Assembly: GCA_002353555.1 (NCBI GenBank)
Contig: DEJO01000051.1
Coordinates: 48,527-112,526, forward strand
DNA: 64,000 bases
From: Prevotella sp. UBA2746
GTDB taxonomy: Bacteria; Bacteroidota; Bacteroidia; Bacteroidales; Bacteroidaceae
Direction of reading: 5' to 3'
The notes under the pieces are model-generated. The model made no database searches and had not been told where the DNA came from. It saw nothing but the letters and a program-made list of their open reading frames with translations. Positions 1 through 8,720 of this stretch are shown piece after piece; position 1 is the stretch's first letter, and each line of letters begins with the position of its first letter. A program made the position numbers and the translations under genes.

Positions 1-53
1 CAATGGGAGGATGGGTATACGCCAATGGGAGGATGGGTATACGCCAATGGGAG
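1..53. repeat. 22-bp tandem repeat (2.4 units, may extend left)
   Basis: Two identical 22-bp units at 1-22 and 23-44, then the first 9 bases of a third at 45-53. Each unit contains GGATGGGTATACGC with the small palindrome GTATAC. The array starts at the window edge, so the true copy number is unknown. It lies downstream of the last minus-strand gene. No coding role is seen. Confidence 0.9.
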
Positions 54-136
54 TTACGGTTCGCTCTCTTGTTGGCATATCAATATATCTTTTTGCAGAT
101 ATAGGGATAAATTTTTATTCCTCCAAACTTTTGGAA

Positions 137-170
137 TAAAAAAGTGGTGACAGCCTTGCGCTATCGCCAC
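137..170 (-). terminator. Rho-independent terminator for the 249-3494 gene
   Basis: On the minus strand GTGGCGATAGC pairs imperfectly with GCTGTCACCAC (one mismatch, one G-T wobble) around a 5-nt loop and is followed by six T residues. It lies about 80 nt past the stop codon. The hairpin resembles the one after the 3701-7303 gene (3587-3622). Confidence 0.65.
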
Positions 171-213
171 TTCTTTTATTATTGATAAGGTGTATTTAGC
201 TTCCCCTATCCTT

Positions 214-247
214 CCCCCCTCCCCAGGGAGGGGTTGGGGGTGGGCTT
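214..247. repeat. GC-rich palindromic intergenic repeat
   Basis: CCCCTCCC at 216-223 and GGGAGGGG at 226-233 form an inverted repeat, followed by GTTGGGGGTGGGCTTTT-like sequence. The reverse strand (AAGCCCACCCCCAACCCC, then the hairpin) has the same architecture as the copies at 17778-17805 and 63171-63198. It sits directly after the stop codon of the minus-strand gene beginning at 249. Confidence 0.7.
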
Positions 248-248
248 T

Positions 249-3200
249 TTATTTAACCACTACCTTCTTACCGTTCTTGATAACGATACCCTTGTATGCG
301 TTGGTGACACGCTGACCTGCGAGGTTGTAGACAGGAGCTTTGTCATTTATCATTTCTACATTATCATTTAGCGAAGCGCCATTGATGCCGGTAGGAGTAG
401 CCTCTTCCAGCGTCAGCGTCCAGCGCGGGTCGCCAGCGCTCAACGAAGTAAGAGTCTCACCAGTATAAGCGAACTTACCATTGAAGTCGCCAGAAGAAGC
501 ATCGGTGAAGGTTACGACACCTGCGTAGCTGTTCATGACAGTCTCACCTTCAGTATCGTCGCCGGTAGACTCGGCAGCACTGGTGTCAGCACCATCGAAG
601 TTGAAGACGTTGCCAATGACAGCCCAAGTCGGGTTCGAGCTAACACCGCCGCCGTTGAAGCTCTTGACTGCCTGACCGCTCTTACCGCAGTTCACGATGA
701 TATTTTCCGCGATATTGTAGATCAGCCACTTCTGGCTATTCTGACGGTGAGTGAAGAGGTTCTTGCCAGGAGCCAGGTTGTACAACGTGTTGCTTTGGAA
801 CGTGAAGGCCTGAATAGCATTGCCATCATACTCTGTTGCCTTCTGACCAGCCTGTGAGCTGTAGAACGACTTCGTTGTAGCCGCAGGAGCATAAATGGTA
901 GAGTTCTGCACGACGAAGTTCAGCGCTACGCTACCCTTGGTGTAGTCGATGGTAGTAGCATCGCTTGCCTGCTCAATGACACAGTTGTCGATCCAGAAGT
1001 TATTGGCAACGTAGTTTTTGCTGTTGCTGTAGAACAGAGCCTTGTTCAAGCCCTTCACGTTGAGACCGAAGAAGTAGACGCTGGCTTCGGTCCAGACAAC
1101 GGGTGTTTCTGGTGTTGCATCAGCAGGTGCCTCATAAGGTACATACTGGACAATACCGTTTCCAGTCATGCCGGAAGCATCGATAGTTGCACCGTTACCC
1201 ACGATTTCAACCGTACCAGGAACTACGATAGGAGCAGCAACGGTATAGTTGGTTGCGCCATCGAGGTTGATGGAAACATTGCCAATCTTGGCAACGCCTT
1301 CGGTCTTGGCGGCAAATGCAGCAGAGATGTCACCGTCGGTGATGTCCTCAGGATTGATGACGATGTCGGTAGGAGCAATCTCGTAGGTGTAAGTCCAGCG
1401 CGGGTCGCCAGGATACTGGGCGGGAGCCTCAGCTGCCTGTCCCTTGAATACGCCGTTGAAGTCACCTGTGGCGGCATCGGTGAAAGCAAAGACGCCGGCA
1501 AGGCTGTTCTGAACAGGCTCTGCATCGTCACCTGTGCTTTCTGCAGCACTGGTGTCGGCACCGTCGAAGTTGAAGGCATTGCCGTCAACATTCCAAGTGG
1601 GATTAGCACTTGATCCGCCACCATTCAGTCCCTTGATAGCCTGACCGCTCTTACCCGTGTTGATAAAGACATTCTTGTTGACATTGTAAGTCAGCCAAGT
1701 CTGGTTAGACTGGCGGTGAGTGTTAACGTTCTTGCCGTAAGCGATATTGTAGAACGTATTCTTCTCAATGTTGAATACCTGCTCTGCCAGACCAGCCTCA
1801 GTAGCCTTCTGACCGCTCTGTGAGCTATACAGTGCGCCAGTGTGTGCCGGTTCTGCCCAGATGGTGTTCTTCGATATGTCGAGTTCAGCGATAACGCCAC
1901 CACCATTGGTGTCGATAATGGTCTTGTTGCCACCAGCAACATGGATGTTACAGTAGTTCACGTTGAAGGTGTTGAACAGATACTTCTGCTTGTTGGCATA
2001 GAACAACTGCTGTTTCAGGCCTGTGACTTTCACGTTGATGAAACCAGCTTGATCTACCGGGAAGAATCCTTTTTCATTGGCTTCGACAGCGGGTGTCTCG
2101 CTCATCTTTACCATCGGACCGGTCAGTGCAGAAGCATCAACGACAGCTGGAGTAGCGGTCGCGTCAATCGTACTCGGATCTGTACCAAACGCAGCACCCA
2201 TTACACCGAAAGCAGCGGGAGCAACGATAGGTTCGCTGATGGTATAGCTTTTGCCCGGATGCAGATAAACGTAGATGTCCTTCACGAACTTACCTGCGGA
2301 AACAGCATTAACAGCTAAAGAAATGTCATCACCTTCGTCAGGTTCGACAATGATATCCTGTAACGACCCATATCTTACCAGAATGTTGTTCTTGTCCATC
2401 TCATATACGTCGTCTCCAAACTTCTTCAGGTTACCTTTTACAATAACATTTTTGCCAACCTGTATATCAGAGATATTATTAAAAGTGGTACCATTAACAT
2501 TTAAACCGCCATAGATTTCGAACTGCTGACCGGTCTCTGTGCCGTCGGCAGAAATCCAATAGGTAATGGATTTGTAGAGGGCACTCATCGCATCAACTTT
2601 AGATACCACACCTTTTATATATACCTGGTTGTCCTCATGTGCCAGAACGGCAGCATCTTTGCTGTCAATCAGAGCGACAGCCTCTTCTATGGTCAAAGCG
2701 GTAGCCTCGGTGTTGGCAATGCTTTCCAGTATAGTATAAGCAGCACTTGCCACCTGACTCTTATCCTCGCCGTTGATGGCGATGGCCTTGATGGTAGCAG
2801 TCTCTGTCACGCTAATAGCACCAGTGTAAGCTGTGCTCTCGGCAGTAGGTGTAGTGCCATCGGTCGTGTAATAGATAGCAGCGCCCTCAGTAGCACAAGA
2901 AATCTCTACGCTCTGAGTACCAACATAAGAACCAGGTTCGAGAGAGAAGGCAGGTTTCTCAACGGTAGTAGCAGCGGACTGGTCATGAGTAATAGCCACG
3001 CTGACTACATAGATAGAGTTGACAGTCGTATTGGCCGTGAGGGTAACTGCACCCGATTGTGGAGTAGCATAGTCGAACTCAACGGTATAGTTAGCTGTCC
3101 TGCCATCGGGAGCTGTATTGCTATACGCCCAGTCCTTTGTAGTCGCAGCATTGTCACCAATCTTGACAACCAATGTTCCTGCACCTGCAGCCTTATTGGT

Positions 3201-3494
3201 ATTGTACGTCACAACGATTTTTGTAATGTTCTCGAATTCTTCCGGAGAGGTAGCATTGGCACCACTATAACTTTCATTGTTAGTAACCTGCACACCATTG
3301 TTACTGAAACCAGCACCGTCTTTTCCTGAAGTCCAATTCGCAGCATCACCATCCAGCGTGGCTTTCCAAGTCTTGTCGGTAAAGGTATAAGTCGATGTAA
3401 CCTGTTCAGCGGCTCTAAGCGTAGCCTGCACGGCAAATGCCGCAATAGCCAGGAGCGCAAACTTCAATAAGAATAATTTCTTTTTCATAAGCAT
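249..3494 (-). CDS. Secreted multidomain beta-helix protein (DUF4957/DUF5123-like, duplicated) with T9SS-like tail
   Basis: Protein of 1081 aa (or 1079 from the second Met, MKKKLFLLKF, which gives a cleaner signal peptide). In order: a jelly-roll-like module (about 30-170); a chitobiase C-terminal-like module around YYTTDGTTPT (178-255); an OB-fold-like module (260-390) with IKGVVSKVDA and VGKNVIVKGNL; then two copies of a beta-helix unit (about 395-700 and 715-1030). Both copies contain SGQKATE, THRQ, FNFDGADTSAAESTGDD and GDPRWT. The last 30 residues (YNLAGQRV ... GIVIKNGKK) match the ends of the next two genes and look like a type IX secretion sorting tail. No catalytic residues were recognised. 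DUF5123-type units are common in pectin loci, so glycan binding is a reasonable inference. The gene has its own predicted promoter and terminator. Confidence 0.8.
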   Translation of the reverse strand: MLMKKKLFLLKFALLAIAAFAVQATLRAAEQVTSTYTFTDKTWKATLDGDAANWTSGKDGAGFSNNGVQVTNNESYSGANATSPEEFENITKIVVTYNTNKAAGAGTLVVKIGDNAATTKDWAYSNTAPDGRTANYTVEFDYATPQSGAVTLTANTTVNSIYVVSVAITHDQSAATTVEKPAFSLEPGSYVGTQSVEISCATEGAAIYYTTDGTTPTAESTAYTGAISVTETATIKAIAINGEDKSQVASAAYTILESIANTEATALTIEEAVALIDSKDAAVLAHEDNQVYIKGVVSKVDAMSALYKSITYWISADGTETGQQFEIYGGLNVNGTTFNNISDIQVGKNVIVKGNLKKFGDDVYEMDKNNILVRYGSLQDIIVEPDEGDDISLAVNAVSAGKFVKDIYVYLHPGKSYTISEPIVAPAAFGVMGAAFGTDPSTIDATATPAVVDASALTGPMVKMSETPAVEANEKGFFPVDQAGFINVKVTGLKQQLFYANKQKYLFNTFNVNYCNIHVAGGNKTIIDTNGGGVIAELDISKNTIWAEPAHTGALYSSQSGQKATEAGLAEQVFNIEKNTFYNIAYGKNVNTHRQSNQTWLTYNVNKNVFINTGKSGQAIKGLNGGGSSANPTWNVDGNAFNFDGADTSAAESTGDDAEPVQNSLAGVFAFTDAATGDFNGVFKGQAAEAPAQYPGDPRWTYTYEIAPTDIVINPEDITDGDISAAFAAKTEGVAKIGNVSINLDGATNYTVAAPIVVPGTVEIVGNGATIDASGMTGNGIVQYVPYEAPADATPETPVVWTEASVYFFGLNVKGLNKALFYSNSKNYVANNFWIDNCVIEQASDATTIDYTKGSVALNFVVQNSTIYAPAATTKSFYSSQAGQKATEYDGNAIQAFTFQSNTLYNLAPGKNLFTHRQNSQKWLIYNIAENIIVNCGKSGQAVKSFNGGGVSSNPTWAVIGNVFNFDGADTSAAESTGDDTEGETVMNSYAGVVTFTDASSGDFNGKFAYTGETLTSLSAGDPRWTLTLEEATPTGINGASLNDNVEMINDKAPVYNLAGQRVTNAYKGIVIKNGKKVVVK

Positions 3495-3547
3495 ATTGGT
3501 TTTTGTTAATAATAATTGAATGGTTAAGGTTTTCCATATATTCGCTA

Positions 3548-3578
3548 CAAAGTTAAGAGGTTTTTATGAAACTGCAAA
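3548..3578 (-). promoter_or_regulatory. Bacteroidota-type promoter for the 249-3494 gene
   Basis: On the minus strand TTTG (3575-3578) is followed after exactly 19 bp by TAACTTTG (3548-3555), an exact fit to the Bacteroidetes -33/-7 consensus TTTG-N19-TAnnTTTG. Transcription would start near 3540, leaving a leader of about 45 nt. This suggests the gene is also transcribed independently of the susCD operon. Confidence 0.75.
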
Positions 3579-3586
3579 ACAAAAAT

Positions 3587-3622
3587 GAAAAAAAAGTGGC
3601 GGAGCCTTTACGGTTCCGCCAC
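3587..3622 (-). terminator. Rho-independent terminator after the 3701-7303 gene
   Basis: GTGGCGGAGCC (3596-3606) and GGTTCCGCCAC (3612-3622) form an 11-bp stem with one G-T wobble and a TTTAC loop. On the minus strand it is followed by an uninterrupted T run (3587-3595). It lies about 80 nt beyond the stop codon and directly upstream of the next promoter. Confidence 0.85.
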
Positions 3623-3700
3623 CTCTTTTACTTCACAATCTTGAGCTTCGCTCGAGCTCGTTCACGCTCGATAAAGCAAGAACGAGCTCTTGCTTTATTC

Positions 3701-6700
3701 TCACTTCATCACTACCTTCTTACCGTTCTTGATAACGATACCCTTGTAGTTCTTGCCAACCTTCTGACCTGCGAGGTTGTAAGCAGGAGCATCATTGTCA
3801 TCAGCAGATGCATCAGCATTGATGCCGCTGATTGCGGTAAGAGTAGCCTCCTTGAAGGTTACGCTGATTGTTACATCATCAGCAGGCATGGTGAACTTAC
3901 CATCGGTAACCTCTACGGCAACATTGGTATTTACACCCGTTACGGTGATTGCGTCAAGCTCATAGCCCTCAGCAGGAGTAGCAGTAACGGTAACCTCATC
4001 ACCCTCGAAGGCCTGAACCTTGTCAGCCTTGGCTGTTCCGTTAGCAATCTCGGTAGATACGCTTACGATGTTAGGCTTAACAACTGATGCAGGATCGATA
4101 GGTGCAGACTCTTCACTGATGGTAATCTTCTGGATAACCATGTTCTTCAGTACGCGGAATACGAAGTAACCGTTATCGGTAGATACAATGTGGATAGGAG
4201 TACCAGAAGCTATCGTTGTTGTACCAGATATAGCAGCCTTGTTGCCATCGCCGACTACAGCTACGGTGTTAGGCTCTGCGGTAGGATTAGCAGCATCGAA
4301 TCCGGTAGCATACAGAATCTCACCTTCACCTGTGTACTCGATAACTACTTGCTGACCAGCACTCAGACCGTTGATGGCCATTTCACGCTGAGCAGGACAA
4401 TTCAAACCAAGAACCTCGGCATCTGCGGCAGTCATGTTGCCATTGATGCGGTCGCTGCGACGCCAGACATGGCACTCCTCAGGAAGTACGCTGCCTTCAG
4501 CCCAAGCATAGCCCTTATAGTCCTGACGCTTGCTGTAGGTCTTACCTTCGTTCTCCCATCCGTAGAAGATAGCACCGTTTGCGCTTCCACCGTTCACGTT
4601 GCCTGGATTCTCACCAGCAGCAGCAGCGGCTGCAAAGTCGTAAACGATATCCTTTGTCTTCGGTGCGAACTCTAAGGATGCAATCACCTTCTCAGCAGGC
4701 ATGGTGAAATTGATAGACAGCGTAGCAGCATCCAATGTGTATTCTACATCGGTACCACCCTCGGTCTTCAGGCTGGTAGTAGCAGTTAACAGGTCAGTAC
4801 TGCTGTAGCCTTCGCCAAAGACGAGGTTAGAAAGTGCTACGGTAACTTCCTCACCGGCAGCAGCCTCCTTCGGGCTGTAGTCGAAGGTCAACGCCTCAGC
4901 AGGTGTGACAACAGCCTCGATAGGATACTTCGCTGCAACAGGAACGGGCTTGTCGCCGAGCGTGAAGGTGATGTCGGTGATGTTGGTACCACCGGTAGCC
5001 ACCAACTCAACCATGCTGGAGTTGCCGTTCCAGCCTTCGCCGGTAATCTGGTCCTTGGTGACAGCCTCGCCGTTCAGCGTAGCGTTGAAAGCAGCAGCAG
5101 TCATCTTGATGTTCTTGATGACCTTGTCGCCATCAGCCTCGAAGACAATCTTACCACCAGTGCGCACATACATAGTAACGCCAGTAGCTGAATAGCGGAT
5201 GTAACTCTGAGTAGCAGTTGAAGCACCCTCGACAGGCTTGATAGTGGTCTTCACGCGAGAACCCTGCTCAGCAGGACCGTCGGTGACGACGATGTCTTCA
5301 GTTAGGTACTCATTTTCCGTTACATTGAATCTCTTATCGTGAGCAAGTGGGTCGCTGAAGTCGAGGATGATGCTCTCGTCAGCCTCTTCAGGATCTGCAG
5401 TCTCAGCATTGACGTCATCGTAGGTGACATCTATCTGAGTGAAATAGCAGGAACCACCGGCAGTGAACGACGCGCGGGTAGCATTGCCTGTCCAAGTCTT
5501 CTCAGTCAGACCGTCACCAGCCAGGTTATATTGAGTAGAAGTCGTAAAGACAACCTTCGTGATGGCCTTGCCTTCGGGAGCAATCACCTTCAGGATGTTC
5601 TTGTTCATCATACGAGCCTCTACGAGAGTTCCATTATTGTAGTAGTAGCCCTGGTTGCCGCCAGCACGCTTGAAGACGACCTTTGCGCCATCCTTTTCGA
5701 ACGTACCGAGAGGAGCTTTTTCTCTGTCCATTGAAGAGGATACTGTAGGATAACCCCACTTGTTAGCAACGAAGTCGAAGGTAGCCTTGGTTCCTGTCGG
5801 CTCTTTGAAGGTCATGTTGACCGTGACAGGCTCGGCAGGCATAACGAACTCGTAAGCAACAATCTCGTTGTAGCTGACAGGATAGCCGCCGTCGCTGATC
5901 ATCGTCATTTCTACAGGATTACCGCTTTCGCCCTGTACACCGAAGGTGACGAAGTCGGCAGAAGTGAAGCCTGCACCCAGCTGGATGTCAGTAATTTTAA
6001 CGGTTTCACCTGCTGCTGCAGTCTCCTTGTCGAGCGTGAACGTAGCAGCACCCTCCGGCCAGACAGCCTTGGTGATAGCGTAGGTTACAGGAGCCTCTTC
6101 AGCATATACGAAGTCCATGACAACGAATGGCTGGTCGCCGTTGCCTTGGAAGGTCAGAGCCTCCCAGTTGTCAACTTCATATTCATATACGGAAGGATAG
6201 ACGGAGCCTGAACCGTCGTTGGCATAGAAGATGTCGTTGCTGGTATCAACAGACTTTTCTCCTCCATCGGTGAAGTTAACCAGCTTGCCAGTGCCAAGAC
6301 CGCCAGCCGACCAACCATAGACAATAATCTTTTTAACCTTCTTGCCTTCGGGGAACGTTACGGAAACGGCCTCACCCGTAGAAAGCTTGATAGGCTTGTA
6401 GGTAGTCTCGCCCAAGGTAACACCGGCAGTGTTGTTTGCATAACCAAATTGCTTACTTGGGTAGTTGAAAGCGACACCATCAATGGTCAACGTCTTCTTC
6501 CCGTTTGACAAGGCGTCTTCATTATAATAAACCACTGTTCCTTGTGCCGCAGCATAGGTCTTCTTAACACCAGTTACCGTAACAGTGTATGCATCTGCAC
6601 CACCATTAGTGGTAAACGTATAAACAACATTATCGCCGTCAAACGCACGGTTAACGGTTGTTGCACCTGAAGAAAGAGTAACATCGAGAATACCAATACC

Positions 6701-7303
6701 ATTGAGGGAAGAACCGTCAATAGTAACAGCCTTGTCTGCCTTCAACGTTGCGAGGGCTGTTTCGCCGATGGAAGCACCATTCAGCGTAACATCCGTAATC
6801 TCCTGAAGGATAACTTGCTCCTGAGTGTAGGTAATTTTCCAAGTACCTACAATTTGAGATGAGCCATTAGCAAAATCCAACGTAATGTTATCTCTTGCAG
6901 TAATGTCTGTAAGGGTAATGTCTGCACTGGTTGAACCGTCCTTTGCAGGAACTGTCACAGCAGAAGCGAGGAGGTTGTCACCACCATCAACAGTTGCTGA
7001 AGCAATATCTACTGTGTTGCCATCATTAGAGCAGCCCCAGAACTCGAACTTGTCAATTCGGTAACCAGCATTCACTGCGAATACCCATGCACCTTTGTTT
7101 GTTCTCAGCTTCACACCTTTATCAGGCATGTTGCCCTGCATCCTTCCACCCTTTCCGGCAATAAACTTACCATCAAGACTATAGCTTGTGCCAACAATAG
7201 CGGCATCAGCCGTACCCTGATTGCCAGAACTCTCTTCATCTGCCCATGCTCCCGCTACGAAACATAGCAGCAGCATCCAAAGTAATGATAATCTTTGTTT
7301 CAT
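3701..7303 (-). CDS. Large secreted repeat protein with T9SS-like tail
   Basis: Protein of 1200 aa with a signal peptide (MKQRLSLLWMLLLCF ... AWA). No enzyme domain was recognised. Several jelly-roll or Ig-like stretches alternate with InlB/Flg_new-type bacterial repeat modules that end in FVMPAEPVTVNMTF (about 490), FTMPAEKVIASLEF (about 905) and FTMPADDVTISVTF (about 1145). The final residues (YNLAGQKVGKNYKGIVIKNG) match the tails of both neighbours. It lies between two proteins with the same tail, downstream of susCD, and a strong terminator follows it. No good TAnnTTTG promoter is visible upstream, so it may be partly read through from the 7420-8436 gene. A surface adhesin or glycan-binding role is possible but is inference only. 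Confidence 0.75.
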   Translation of the reverse strand: MKQRLSLLWMLLLCFVAGAWADEESSGNQGTADAAIVGTSYSLDGKFIAGKGGRMQGNMPDKGVKLRTNKGAWVFAVNAGYRIDKFEFWGCSNDGNTVDIASATVDGGDNLLASAVTVPAKDGSTSADITLTDITARDNITLDFANGSSQIVGTWKITYTQEQVILQEITDVTLNGASIGETALATLKADKAVTIDGSSLNGIGILDVTLSSGATTVNRAFDGDNVVYTFTTNGGADAYTVTVTGVKKTYAAAQGTVVYYNEDALSNGKKTLTIDGVAFNYPSKQFGYANNTAGVTLGETTYKPIKLSTGEAVSVTFPEGKKVKKIIVYGWSAGGLGTGKLVNFTDGGEKSVDTSNDIFYANDGSGSVYPSVYEYEVDNWEALTFQGNGDQPFVVMDFVYAEEAPVTYAITKAVWPEGAATFTLDKETAAAGETVKITDIQLGAGFTSADFVTFGVQGESGNPVEMTMISDGGYPVSYNEIVAYEFVMPAEPVTVNMTFKEPTGTKATFDFVANKWGYPTVSSSMDREKAPLGTFEKDGAKVVFKRAGGNQGYYYNNGTLVEARMMNKNILKVIAPEGKAITKVVFTTSTQYNLAGDGLTEKTWTGNATRASFTAGGSCYFTQIDVTYDDVNAETADPEEADESIILDFSDPLAHDKRFNVTENEYLTEDIVVTDGPAEQGSRVKTTIKPVEGASTATQSYIRYSATGVTMYVRTGGKIVFEADGDKVIKNIKMTAAAFNATLNGEAVTKDQITGEGWNGNSSMVELVATGGTNITDITFTLGDKPVPVAAKYPIEAVVTPAEALTFDYSPKEAAAGEEVTVALSNLVFGEGYSSTDLLTATTSLKTEGGTDVEYTLDAATLSINFTMPAEKVIASLEFAPKTKDIVYDFAAAAAAGENPGNVNGGSANGAIFYGWENEGKTYSKRQDYKGYAWAEGSVLPEECHVWRRSDRINGNMTAADAEVLGLNCPAQREMAINGLSAGQQVVIEYTGEGEILYATGFDAANPTAEPNTVAVVGDGNKAAISGTTTIASGTPIHIVSTDNGYFVFRVLKNMVIQKITISEESAPIDPASVVKPNIVSVSTEIANGTAKADKVQAFEGDEVTVTATPAEGYELDAITVTGVNTNVAVEVTDGKFTMPADDVTISVTFKEATLTAISGINADASADDNDAPAYNLAGQKVGKNYKGIVIKNGKKVVMK

Positions 7304-7350
7304 AAATAATTTAGGTTGTTAGTTAATAATGTGTTATAAAATGGTTCACA

Positions 7351-7408
7351 CAAAAAAGGAAAAGAGCCGGAGAGGCGGGTTTGGGTACCTTTTACTCCCT
7401 AGCTCTTT
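7351..7408 (-). terminator. Probable terminator after the 7420-8436 gene
   Basis: AAAGAGC (7361-7367) and GCTCTTT (7402-7408) can pair around a 34-nt loop. On the minus strand a T-rich run (7351-7362) follows. The long loop makes it weaker than the 3587-3622 terminator. It starts about 12 nt past the stop codon. Confidence 0.5.
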
Positions 7409-7419
7409 ATAAATAGGTA

Positions 7420-8436
7420 TTACTGGATGTACTTCTTACCGTTCTTGATGACGATGCCCTTGTAGCTCTTGCCAACCTTCTGACCAGCGAGGTTGTAGAT
7501 AGGAGCATTGGCGTCGGCAGCCTTGTCAGCAGCAACGGCGGTGATGCCAGTTGAGCTTTCAAACCAGAAGCCATAGAGACCCGGCTGTCCGTTCGGGCTC
7601 AAAAGGACATAGGTCTTATCCTTCTCAACATCCAAGGTCATGTAACCGAAGATCTGCTTACCTTGAACTCCCTCCTGGGCGTAGTCGTGGTTATCAGTCA
7701 TCGTGAAAGTAGTGTAAGCTGTCTCACGACCATTCAGAATCACCTTATTGTTGTTGTTGTAACCTTCGATAGAAAGCTTGTCAGGAGTAAACTGAGTGAA
7801 AGTAGACTTCTCGAAGAAGTAAATCTTGTTACCCGGACGCCATACGATAAGAGCGAGCTTGAGCTTACCGGCCTCAGTAGAGGTGAACTCATAATACAAA
7901 CCCTTGTTAGGCATAGCATTCAGCTCAGGAGTCCAAAGGTCTTCGTAAACACGGAACGTTTCACCACCGTCAGAGTTGTACTCAGTGAAAGACTTGTAGC
8001 TCATAGAGGGGTTACCATTCTTTGGTTTGATGTACTTCTCGAACTGCTGGGTGCAAGCTTCCGTGTTCAAGGCATTGTTGCCACCACCGCCTAACTGCCA
8101 ACCTTCGTTTTCACTTGCATCATCGTTAGGTGTAGACACAGCGTGCATGGAAACAGGACCTGCCGTACCTTCCAAAATGTAAGTATTCAAAGAAAGGGGA
8201 GTGCCATCGCTTGGAACAACGGCCGTAGCACCGGCTTCATACGTACCTTTATCATAAATCTTTGAATCTTTTGACACTGTGAAGAAGTTTTCATTGGTAA
8301 GGACTTGCTTAGTAGCCTCATTACAAACCTTTGTTGTCTCATCGAAAGTCAGATTGTCTGCCTTCCATACTTCTGTCTGTGCATTAACACCTACAGCCAC
8401 GAGTGCTGTAGCAACAAGCGTAAAAATTTTCTTCAT
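7420..8436 (-). CDS. Secreted protein of unknown function with T9SS-like tail
   Basis: Protein of 338 aa. The signal peptide is MKKIFTLVATALVAVGVNAQ. The body is not recognised; it has beta-rich sequence and YYEFTSTEAGKLKLALIVWR, the kind of strand seen in jelly-roll or carbohydrate-binding folds. The C-terminus (PIYNLAGQKVGKSYKGIVIK) is nearly identical to the tails of the genes at 3701 and 249, the shared feature of this trio. It lies first after susD in the direction of transcription, separated by 284 bp holding a 41-bp palindrome and a TATATTTG element, so it probably begins its own transcription unit. Confidence 0.75.
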   Translation of the reverse strand: MKKIFTLVATALVAVGVNAQTEVWKADNLTFDETTKVCNEATKQVLTNENFFTVSKDSKIYDKGTYEAGATAVVPSDGTPLSLNTYILEGTAGPVSMHAVSTPNDDASENEGWQLGGGGNNALNTEACTQQFEKYIKPKNGNPSMSYKSFTEYNSDGGETFRVYEDLWTPELNAMPNKGLYYEFTSTEAGKLKLALIVWRPGNKIYFFEKSTFTQFTPDKLSIEGYNNNNKVILNGRETAYTTFTMTDNHDYAQEGVQGKQIFGYMTLDVEKDKTYVLLSPNGQPGLYGFWFESSTGITAVAADKAADANAPIYNLAGQKVGKSYKGIVIKNGKKYIQ

Positions 8437-8511
8437 AATCGTTAAGTTTTAAATTGTTAGTAATATAGTAATGAATTTATTATTATTAGAGATTTAACTG
8501 CTAAAACGCTA

Positions 8512-8519
8512 CAAATATA
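8512..8519 (-). promoter_or_regulatory. Predicted -7 element for the 7420-8436 gene
   Basis: TATATTTG on the minus strand matches TAnnTTTG exactly and gives a leader of about 65-70 nt. No convincing TTTG is found at the expected -33 position, so only half of the promoter is supported. Confidence 0.5.
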
Positions 8520-8607
8520 AGTAATCTTTCTGAAAGTAGCATCATGTTTATCTAATTTTCTTAGTTTTTTGTCATTTTTTATAGCTATTTTTATAGCTAT
8601 CCATATA

Positions 8608-8648
8608 AAAATAATACATCGATGTATGACACATCGATGTATTATTTT
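8608..8648 (-). terminator. Perfect 18-bp inverted repeat after susD
   Basis: AAAATAATACATCGATGT (8608-8625), loop ATGAC (8626-8630) and the exact reverse complement (8631-8648). Each arm itself contains the palindrome ACATCGATGT. The outer A/T runs make it a possible bidirectional terminator 72 nt past the susD stop. It could equally be an operator ahead of the next gene. Confidence 0.55.
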
Positions 8649-8720
8649 CATTTAGTATACAGTTGTCCGCTGAATGATAAAGAGACTACTGCTTGGAAAT
8701 ATACTGTTCACGATAATCGG

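Noticed and set aside
26..60. Origin or plasmid iterons at the window start
   Set aside because: Only 2.4 units are visible and no replication gene is near; the copy number beyond the edge is unknown.
8457..8651. 64-aa minus-strand ORF rich in Ile and Lys between susD and the next gene
   Set aside because: Low-complexity AT-rich sequence that runs through the 41-bp palindrome and promoter; no homology-like features.
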